From NCBI GenBank assembly GCA_029879665.1, contig JAOUPW010000175.1, forward strand, positions 1 through 5,259: a stretch of DNA of 5,259 bases, in the 5' to 3' direction. Numbering within the stretch: position 1 is the stretch's first letter; the number at the start of each line of letters is the position of its first letter. Below the pieces are notes generated by a model. That model was not told the DNA's origin. It did no database searches and saw only the letters and a program-made list of their open reading frames with translations. Made by a program: the position numbers and the translations under genes. The DNA comes from Rhodospirillales bacterium (GTDB taxonomy: Bacteria; Pseudomonadota; Alphaproteobacteria; Rhodospirillales; JAOUPW01). Below are positions 1 through 5,259 of the stretch, piece by piece.

Positions 1-1202
1 TGCAAGTCTACTCCAACGTTTATGGAAACATCTCCGCCAATCCCTTCGGCAATCGCCCTTAAAGAGGCTTTCGGTCCCGGAAGGCCGGCTTCGAACGATT
101 TGATTTCAAGACGCTTCCTTCGAGGGGAGTAACTTGCGCTGGTCTTGATGGATTTTACAGGAAAACGGTGGTCGATCGGCGCCGGCAGCAACAGGCTGCC
201 GTTTTCCCCCAGGTTCAGGGAAAGGTTTACGATTTCCAGGGTATCCGACGAGCCTTCATAACGGCCGCTGAGTTGAGCGTCCTTAACCTCAAAATTCTGA
301 GCAACAGGGTTGGGAAATGAAATCCGGCCCTGGCCGCCGGAAATATCAAAACCAACCATTTCAAGCGTCCCATCAATGATCATGCTGACCGTGACAGTTC
401 CCTTAAGTGATAGGTTCAACATCTCAAGTGGAGAAAATTCCGGAGTGACCCGGGAAAAGATGCTCGGCCTCAGGTCATTAAAGGCAACGCCGAAATCAAG
501 GCGTTTATCCTTGGCATGATAATCTCCAAGGATGGTGAACTGGGTCTGCTTTCCATCAACAAAAAGATCCAGAGAAGCTTCGCCCTTGATACCCCTTTTG
601 TTGCGGACCAGTTTGATATCCGCCGAAGATGAGTGCCAGGAGGAATTGAATTGCTGGTCTTCAATGGTTAGACCGGCCTTGATGATATTGACCCGGGATA
701 AGTAGCTCATGGCATTATCCGGGTCGGGGCTGGACACTAATTCGGAAAAAATTCGCGCCACCAGTTCCGTCGAAGGGCCTTCCTTTTGCTCGAAACCAAG
801 CGCAAACGTTCCATCCTGACGGCGGATCAAGTAGAGACTGGGACGGAATAACTCGATCGTTTCCGGGGCAAGCAGCCCACGCACCATGGCGTTGGTGCTT
901 AACGACATGGACATTTCAGGAATCTGGGCCATGACAACCCCATCCGGGGTCATTGCACGGGCATTGATGACGCGGATGTCAAAAGCCCTGTTCCAGCCTC
1001 CCCATGTAAGAATGGTATCGTCGAGCTTGAGTCTGAACGATTTATGGCTTGTGGCTAAAATGTCTTCCACATAGGGAGTGAGAAAGGCAAGGGAAACAGG
1101 CCCTTGCGACAAATGCCAGACAGCGAAAACCAATAGAATGGTTAAAGCGGCAGCCAAACCTCCCAATAGATGGATGAGCACCTTGTACGTCCGCCTGATC
1201 AC
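1..1202 (-). CDS. DUF3971/YhdP-like AsmA-superfamily envelope protein, N-terminal part (runs off left edge)
   Basis: An uninterrupted reading frame of 400 codons runs on the minus strand from a GTG at 1202-1200 to the window edge, where it is cut mid-codon. The start is supported by an AAAGGA six bases upstream. The protein begins with a short basic stretch (IRRTYK) and one hydrophobic segment at about residues 8-28, which should act as an uncleaved signal anchor with the rest in the periplasm. After it come GPVSLAFLTPYVE (34-46), an alternating hydrophobic/polar region, and RGLLAPETIELFRPSLYLIRR at about 108-127, a pattern typical of the DUF3971 part of YhdP/AsmA-like proteins. The remainder looks rich in beta strands, as expected for these elongated proteins. 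Family members are usually over 1000 residues, so most of the C-terminal AsmA-like part lies outside. By family knowledge the role is envelope lipid transport or outer-membrane homeostasis; the exact function is inferred. It is transcribed divergently from glnE. Confidence 0.72.
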   Translation of the reverse strand, partial: MIRRTYKVLIHLLGGLAAALTILLVFAVWHLSQGPVSLAFLTPYVEDILATSHKSFRLKLDDTILTWGGWNRAFDIRVINARAMTPDGVVMAQIPEMSMSLSTNAMVRGLLAPETIELFRPSLYLIRRQDGTFALGFEQKEGPSTELVARIFSELVSSPDPDNAMSYLSRVNIIKAGLTIEDQQFNSSWHSSSADIKLVRNKRGIKGEASLDLFVDGKQTQFTILGDYHAKDKRLDFGVAFNDLRPSIFSRVTPEFSPLEMLNLSLKGTVTVSMIIDGTLEMVGFDISGGQGRISFPNPVAQNFEVKDAQLSGRYEGSSDTLEIVNLSLNLGENGSLLLPAPIDHRFPVKSIKTSASYSPRRKRLEIKSFEAGLPGPKASLRAIAEGIGGDVSINVGVDL

Positions 1203-1279
1203 TGGCTGTCCTTTATTCCTTTGGCGTCTTGACCGTTCGAATGGCTTACCGCAGTCTGCAGAAGAGCAGAGTATTGAAT
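1203..1279. promoter_or_regulatory. Divergent intergenic region between the YhdP-like gene and glnE
   Basis: This 77-base stretch separates two oppositely oriented genes, so it should hold or overlap the promoters for both. On the plus strand TTGACC at 1229-1234 resembles a -35 box, but the sequence at the right spacing (about 1252-1257, CAGTCT) is a poor -10 box, so I do not call a definite glnE promoter. No clear operator palindrome, sigma-54 site (GG-N10-GC type) or riboswitch-like structure was seen. Confidence 0.4.
1209..1214 (-). promoter_or_regulatory. Ribosome binding site of the YhdP-like gene
   Basis: AAAGGA on the minus strand lies six bases before the GTG at 1202. It decides the start: no ATG lies in the same frame close by, the next in-frame candidate starts upstream lie in the region that glnE would need, and the GTG is followed directly by the basic residues and membrane segment expected at the N terminus. 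Confidence 0.6.
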
Positions 1280-1296
1280 ATGCACTATTTTACCAA
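1268..1296 (-). promoter_or_regulatory. Possible sigma-70-like promoter for the YhdP-like gene
   Basis: On the minus strand TTGGTA (1296-1291) and TACTCT (1273-1268) are separated by exactly 17 bases, with an AT-rich spacer. Each box matches the consensus only partly. If real, it would fire about 60 bases upstream of the GTG start and overlap the first codons of glnE at 1280, so the two transcripts would overlap. This is a by-eye match in a short AT-rich stretch and could be chance. Confidence 0.2.
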
Positions 1297-4273
1297 GGCT
1301 ACAGAGCAAAACGAATTCCCCGCCGCCGCCGACCCGGACCGCGCCCGGCTGGGCCTCGAACTATGGCGGGAAGCCGCCCGGAAAACAGGCGATTCCGAGC
1401 TGGCCTTCTTTGCCGAGGAAGTCGCCGAAAATGCCCAGGGACGGCGGATTCTTGAGGCTATTTTCGGTAATAGCCCCTTCCTTACTCAATGCGCAACCAG
1501 CGACCTTCCTTTCTCCAGAACCTTGTTGATGGAAGGGCCTGAGAAGGCATATGCAGCCGTGATGGATGAAATTGAAGGTCTCCGTCGGCAACCAATAGCT
1601 GAAACCGACCTCATGCGCATCCTGAGGCATCAAAAACGGCGTGTGTCGCTAACCGTTGCCCTAGCCGATATCTCCGGCGCCTGGGCCGTGCCACAGGTGA
1701 CCCACGCCCTGTCTGATTTTGCCGATCGGGTGCTTGGCTGCGCCGCCCGCCACCTACTGAGAGAATCCGCCGCCGCCGGCAGCTTCTCCCTTTCCGATCC
1801 TGAAGACCCTGAACTGGGGTCCGGTTTGATCATTCTGGCTTTGGGAAAACTCGGCGGTCGGGAGCTAAATTATTCCAGCGATATCGATCTTATCGTTTTT
1901 TACGATGATGAACGGATTAAGACCGACAAACCGGACACCATTCAGAACAGTTTCGTGCGTCTTACCCGGGGCCTGGTCAGCATTCTGGAACAAAGAACTA
2001 AGGATGGTTATGTCTTCAGGACTGATCTGAGACTGAGGCCGGACCCGGGCTCGACGCCTCCGGCGATTTCCGCCATAGCGGCGGAAACCTATTACGAAAG
2101 CCTGGGACAGAACTGGGAACGGGCAGCCATGATCAAGGCCCGACCGGTAGCCGGCGACATCGAAGCCGGATATGAATTCCTGCACCGGCTCAGACCCTTC
2201 ATCTGGCGAAAGAATTTGGACTTTGCGGCCATTCAGGACATCCACTCCATCAAGCGTCAGATCAACGCCAATCGCGGTGGCGCCTCAATTGCCGTTCTCG
2301 GCCATAATCTCAAGCTGGGACGGGGCGGAATCCGGGAAATAGAATTCTTTGCCCAGACCCAGCAATTGATCTGGGGCGGGCGAATCCCCGAATTGCGCGC
2401 AGGCACCACCGAAAGCGCACTGCGTGCCCTTGCCGACCAGGGACAGGTGGCGGAGGAAACGGCCAATTCCCTGATCGAGTCCTACCGATACCTGCGACGG
2501 GCCGAACACCGCCTGCAGATGATCAACGATGAACAAACCCACACCTTGCCCCCCACGGAAGATAAATTGCGCGAATTTTCGGTTTTCCTCGGATACGCGA
2601 ATACGGACTTATTTTCGCAGGAACTCATGTCGGTTCTCAAAAACGTGGAATCCCATTACGCCCATTTGTTCGAAGACGCCCCAGCCCTGACTTCCGCCGG
2701 CGGAAGCGCCGGAAATCTGGTATTTACCGGCGGTGACGTGGATCCTGAAACCATTGAAACCCTGACCAAACTGGGCTTTAAAAACCCCGAAACCGTAGAC
2801 GGAGTCGTGCGCGGCTGGCATCACGGGCGGGTCCGGGCCGTGCGTAGCGCTCGGGCGCGCGAACTGCTGACGGAGCTGATGCCGGTGTTGCTGGAAGAAC
2901 TGTCCCGGACCGCCGATCCCGATAACGCCCTTCTAAATTTCAACGATTTTCTCGCCGGACTTCCCGCTGGGGTACAGTTGTTTTCCATGTTTCATTCCAA
3001 TCCGCATCTGCTTGAACTGGTTGCCCAGATCATGGGCGTCGCGCCCAGACTTGCCGAACGACTTAGCCGGCGGCCAATGCTGCTGGAAAGCGTCCTGACT
3101 CAGGATTTCATGGATCCGCCGCCGGATCGTGACGCCCTTAGGGACGAGTTGGAAAAAATGCTTGAGCAAGCCGACAATATCGAAGATGTGCTTGATCTCA
3201 GCCGCCGCTGGGCCAACGATCGAAAATTTCAGATCGGCGTACAGCGTCTACGTGGTACTTTGCCGGCAAATGAAGGCATGCGCGCGCTGAGCAACATCGC
3301 CGATGTGGCGATTTTGTGCCTCTACCCGCGCATGGAATCGGAATTCGCCCGCCATCACGGCCGCATTCCCCATTCAGGCATGGCTGTTGTCGCACTGGGT
3401 AAACTGGGCGGACAGGAAATGACCCCGTCTTCGGACCTGGACTTGATTTTTATCTATACCCTGACCCACGATGCCGACCTTTCCGAAGGCAAAAAACCCC
3501 TGCCGGCCAGCCAGTATTTCGCCCGCCTCTCGCAACGCCTGATCAATTCCCTGACCGCAATTACCGCCGAGGGTCAACTCTATCAGGTGGACATGCGATT
3601 GCGGCCCTCCGGCAGTGCCGGCCCCATCGCTTCAAGCCTGGACGCCTTTGTTCAATACAACCGCTCGGATGCCTGGACTTGGGAACATATGGCCCTGACC
3701 CGGGCTCGGATCATCACCGGCCCCCCGGCCCTGAGCGAGAAAATAGAAGGTGTAATTCGCGACATCCTGAGTCAACCCAGGGATCCGGATATGCTGACCC
3801 ACGACGTCGCCCATATGCGCGAACGGATCGACAAGGAACGTCACACAGACTTAATTTGGAACATCAAGTATCTGCGCGGCGGCCTCGTGGATATAGAATT
3901 TATAGCTCAGTATCTTCAGTTGAAGCACGCACATCATCACCCGGAAATTCTGTCCGCCAACACAAAAACCGCATTACAACAGATCGGAGAAGCAAACCTT
4001 ATCGATGCCTCCGTGTGCCGAGATCTAATGGAAGCCATTGATCTTTGGCAACCGTTGCAAGCAATATTACGCCTGACCCTCGCAAGGGATTTCAATGAGG
4101 AGCGGGAACAGAATATTCCCGAAGCCTTGCAATCCTTACTCTCAGAAATCGGAGGCGTTTCGAATTATGACGAACTTAAAGACAAGATATCGAAAACAGC
4201 CGCAAAAGTTCACGGTCACTTCCAGGATTTGATCGGCGAACCCGGCGATCATTCAAATAATTTGCAAACGTAA
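1280..4273 (+). CDS. glnE: Bifunctional glutamine synthetase adenylyltransferase / adenylyl-removing enzyme
   Basis: Cytoplasmic enzyme that attaches AMP to a tyrosine of glutamine synthetase (inactivating it) and removes it again by phosphorolysis, under control of PII protein and glutamine. With the ATG at 1280 it has 997 residues, slightly longer than the 946 of E. coli GlnE. The two homologous halves are clear. The N-terminal adenylyl-removing half has ALGKLGG (187-193) with SSDIDLI and metal-binding Asp201/Asp203, LRLRP (250-254), NWERAAMIKAR (278-288), GRGGIREIEF (347-356) and INDEQTHTLP (415-424). A helical linker follows, including LLNFNDFLAGLPAG near 551. The C-terminal adenylyltransferase half has ALGKLGG (705-711) with SSDLDLI and Asp719/Asp721, MRLRPSG (772-778), WTWEHMAL (799-806) and RGGLVDIEF (866-874). 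Both active sites look intact. In-frame starts at 1241 (ATG) and 1229 (TTG) would add 13 or 17 residues; neither has a ribosome binding site, whereas 1280 has a weak AGAG eight bases upstream and leaves room for promoters. First gene of a likely operon with bcp. Confidence 0.97.
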   Translation: MHYFTKATEQNEFPAAADPDRARLGLELWREAARKTGDSELAFFAEEVAENAQGRRILEAIFGNSPFLTQCATSDLPFSRTLLMEGPEKAYAAVMDEIEGLRRQPIAETDLMRILRHQKRRVSLTVALADISGAWAVPQVTHALSDFADRVLGCAARHLLRESAAAGSFSLSDPEDPELGSGLIILALGKLGGRELNYSSDIDLIVFYDDERIKTDKPDTIQNSFVRLTRGLVSILEQRTKDGYVFRTDLRLRPDPGSTPPAISAIAAETYYESLGQNWERAAMIKARPVAGDIEAGYEFLHRLRPFIWRKNLDFAAIQDIHSIKRQINANRGGASIAVLGHNLKLGRGGIREIEFFAQTQQLIWGGRIPELRAGTTESALRALADQGQVAEETANSLIESYRYLRRAEHRLQMINDEQTHTLPPTEDKLREFSVFLGYANTDLFSQELMSVLKNVESHYAHLFEDAPALTSAGGSAGNLVFTGGDVDPETIETLTKLGFKNPETVDGVVRGWHHGRVRAVRSARARELLTELMPVLLEELSRTADPDNALLNFNDFLAGLPAGVQLFSMFHSNPHLLELVAQIMGVAPRLAERLSRRPMLLESVLTQDFMDPPPDRDALRDELEKMLEQADNIEDVLDLSRRWANDRKFQIGVQRLRGTLPANEGMRALSNIADVAILCLYPRMESEFARHHGRIPHSGMAVVALGKLGGQEMTPSSDLDLIFIYTLTHDADLSEGKKPLPASQYFARLSQRLINSLTAITAEGQLYQVDMRLRPSGSAGPIASSLDAFVQYNRSDAWTWEHMALTRARIITGPPALSEKIEGVIRDILSQPRDPDMLTHDVAHMRERIDKERHTDLIWNIKYLRGGLVDIEFIAQYLQLKHAHHHPEILSANTKTALQQIGEANLIDASVCRDLMEAIDLWQPLQAILRLTLARDFNEEREQNIPEALQSLLSEIGGVSNYDELKDKISKTAAKVHGHFQDLIGEPGDHSNNLQT

Positions 4274-4281
4274 CCCACAGC

Positions 4282-4285
4282 GGAG
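4282..4285 (+). promoter_or_regulatory. Ribosome binding site of bcp
   Basis: GGAG within CGGAGA, nine bases before the ATG at 4295. It sits wholly in the 21-base gap after the glnE stop codon, so bcp can be translated independently from a shared message. Confidence 0.55.
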
Positions 4286-4294
4286 ATCAAATTC

Positions 4295-4759
4295 ATGACT
4301 TGCAACGTTGGCGACAAGGCGCCCGCCTTTAAATGCCCCACCGACGGGGGTGGATCGCTGTCGCTCAAAGACCTGAAAGGCACCAAGGCCGTTCTCTATT
4401 TTTACCCCAAGGACATGACCCCAGGTTGCACCAAGGAGGCCGAGGATTTTCGCGATATGCACCGGAAATTCAAGAGTGCCAAAACCCTAGTCATCGGAAT
4501 CTCCAAAGATCCCCCCGCCCGGCACGACAAGTTCAGGGAAAAATATAAACTTCCCTTCCCTCTGATTTCGGATGAAGACGGGGCAATGTGCGAAGCCTAT
4601 GGCGTATGGGTCGAGAAATCCTTGTATGGTCGAAAATACATGGGAATTGAACGGGCAACATTTTTGATTGATGAAAAAGGAAAAATTCGTGAAGTTTGGC
4701 GCAAGGTCAAGGTCAAAGGCCACGCCGAAGCTGTCCTTAAAGCGATCAAGGCGCTATAA
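4295..4759 (+). CDS. bcp: Bcp/PrxQ-type thioredoxin-dependent peroxiredoxin, one-cysteine form
   Basis: Cytoplasmic thiol peroxidase of the AhpC/TSA superfamily that reduces hydrogen peroxide and organic hydroperoxides. The protein has 154 residues, matching the usual Bcp length (156 in E. coli). It starts with VGDKAPAF (5-12), followed by YFYPKDMTPGCT (35-46), which carries the peroxidatic Cys45 with the PxxxT/SxxC arrangement, then LISDEDGAMCEAYGVW (90-105), and Arg120, the likely active-site arginine, in GIERATFLID (117-126). The resolving cysteine that E. coli Bcp has five residues after the peroxidatic one (Cys50) is Glu50 here, in CTKEAEDF, so this is a one-cysteine or atypical form. 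Other cysteines are Cys3, Cys14 and Cys99; Cys99 lies at a position also occupied in E. coli Bcp. It lies 21 bases downstream of glnE without a terminator between, and has its own ribosome binding site, so co-transcription is likely. Confidence 0.95.
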   Translation: MTCNVGDKAPAFKCPTDGGGSLSLKDLKGTKAVLYFYPKDMTPGCTKEAEDFRDMHRKFKSAKTLVIGISKDPPARHDKFREKYKLPFPLISDEDGAMCEAYGVWVEKSLYGRKYMGIERATFLIDEKGKIREVWRKVKVKGHAEAVLKAIKAL

Positions 4760-4786
4760 AGAAGCCCCCATGAAGGAAGCAGCAAC

Positions 4787-4790
4787 AGGA
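4787..4790 (+). promoter_or_regulatory. Ribosome binding site of the small acidic protein gene
   Basis: AGGA within ACAGGA, seven bases before the ATG at 4798, a good spacing. It supports translation of the otherwise unrecognised gene. Confidence 0.5.
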
Positions 4791-4797
4791 CCAATCA

Positions 4798-5199
4798 ATG
4801 GCAGATAAGAAATCTCCGGGTAACGTGGAAGAGGGAATTGACTTAAGCGACCTCGTGTCTGAAGAGGACGAGACGGTCATATCCCTGATGCGGCAGGATA
4901 TGAAACCGCCCGCGGATTCTTCTGTAACTCACGGAGGTAGCCGGGAAAATACTGATCCGGGCAAGGTCCGCGCTTCGATCCGGGCCATTCCCGAACGCGA
5001 CTCTGTCATGGTTGCCCTGGAATATGTGGAGGACCCCTCAAGGTCAGCCAGCATCCTGCTATCCTCCAATGATACCCTTCTTATGGCGCAGAAACTTTTC
5101 GATCAATCCATGGCGCTTCCAACCCCCCCTACGGAAAAGTCTATTAAATCCGCCCTGGAAAAAATTGTGAAAGTAACCCAAATCCGCATGAAGAAATAA
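4798..5199 (+). CDS. Uncharacterised small protein with acidic N terminus
   Basis: I do not recognise this family. The gene encodes 133 residues from an ATG with a well-placed AGGA, 38 bases after bcp and on the same strand, so it is probably the third gene of the operon. The N-terminal part to about residue 56 is polar and acidic (EEGIDLSDLVSEEDETV at 11-27, then a Pro/Ser/Gly/Asn-rich stretch), probably disordered apart from one short helix. The part from about 57 looks folded: two likely strands (VRASIRAIP at 57-65 and SVMVALEYV at 69-77), a third possible strand SASILLSS (83-90), a helix (TLLMAQKLFDQSM, 93-105), a proline-rich turn (LPTPPTEK), and a basic C-terminal helix ending in RMKK. 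There are no cysteines, signal peptide or membrane segment, so it should be cytoplasmic. The charge polarity (acidic start, basic end) would suit a protein-binding role, but that is speculation. Codon use resembles its neighbours, which supports a real gene. Confidence 0.75.
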   Translation: MADKKSPGNVEEGIDLSDLVSEEDETVISLMRQDMKPPADSSVTHGGSRENTDPGKVRASIRAIPERDSVMVALEYVEDPSRSASILLSSNDTLLMAQKLFDQSMALPTPPTEKSIKSALEKIVKVTQIRMKK

Positions 5200-5259
5200 C
5201 CCGGCCATATCAGCACAACCCCTAGTTCTGATATCGCCACCCATGGAGGACGCCCCCCT
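5200..5259. other. Region after the last gene: weak inverted repeat and possible start signal of a further gene
   Basis: ATATCAG at 5207-5213 and CTGATAT at 5228-5234 form a seven-base inverted repeat with a 14-base loop. The stem is AT-rich and has no following T-run, so it is a poor candidate for an intrinsic terminator and might instead be a protein-binding site or chance. GGAGGA at 5245-5250 would be a strong ribosome binding site for a plus-strand gene starting just beyond the edge; an ATG at 5243 also opens a frame to the edge but has no ribosome binding site of its own. No gene can be called. Confidence 0.3.

Noticed and set aside
310..519. Short plus-strand open frames within 1-1074
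   Set aside because: They run opposite the continuous 400-codon minus-strand frame, which has a start signal, a membrane anchor and family features; the plus-strand frames have none of these.
1078..1455. A 125-residue plus-strand open frame spanning the divergent intergenic region
   Set aside because: It overlaps both the N terminus of the YhdP-like gene and the start of glnE, and its product is a low-complexity Arg/Pro-rich sequence typical of an out-of-frame reading.
1865..2245. A 126-residue open frame on the minus strand within glnE
   Set aside because: It lies opposite the conserved nucleotidyltransferase core of glnE, has an unstructured-looking Arg/Pro-rich composition, and has no recognisable domain.
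1838..3451. Two similar DNA segments coding for ALGKLGG...SSD(I/L)DLI, as a possible repeat
   Set aside because: They are the ancient internal duplication of GlnE (the two nucleotidyltransferase domains), not a recent DNA repeat.
3679..4041. A 120-residue plus-strand open frame inside glnE
   Set aside because: It overlaps the adenylyltransferase half in another frame, and its Arg/Ser/Pro-rich composition indicates an out-of-frame reading of a GC-rich gene.

Overview
The window looks like an ordinary chromosomal segment of an alphaproteobacterium with moderate GC content. The evidence is the form of its glutamine synthetase adenylyltransferase (an N-terminal extension with a DPDRARLGL-type segment and a KRR..L..ALADISG motif), its one-cysteine Bcp-type peroxiredoxin, and a neighbouring DUF3971/YhdP-like envelope protein. 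This placement rests on family recognition only; a Rhodospirillales-like lineage is possible but not shown.

Layout. Bases 1-1202 are read on the minus strand and hold the first 400 codons of a large membrane-anchored AsmA/YhdP-like protein that runs off the left edge. A 77-base divergent intergenic region (1203-1279) follows. On the plus strand, three closely spaced genes run left to right: glnE (1280-4273, with possible upstream starts at 1241 and 1229), a bcp-type peroxiredoxin (4295-4759, 21 bases after glnE) and an unrecognised small acidic protein (4798-5199, 38 bases after bcp). The last 60 bases hold no complete gene, only a weak inverted repeat and a purine-rich GGAGGA near the edge. 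No RNA genes, mobile elements, CRISPR arrays or long repeats were seen.

How the genes fit together. GlnE adenylylates and deadenylylates glutamine synthetase and so ties glutamine production to nitrogen status. Bcp reduces peroxides with thiol equivalents. The short gaps and absence of an intervening terminator suggest that glnE, bcp and the small gene share a transcript, but no functional link between nitrogen control and peroxide defence can be read from the DNA. The divergent YhdP-like protein most likely works in the cell envelope (lipid transport or outer-membrane homeostasis by family analogy) and is probably a neighbour rather than a partner.

I found no convincing new biological system here. 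The points most worth a second look are the uncharacterised 133-residue protein, the missing resolving cysteine in Bcp, and the uncertain glnE start.
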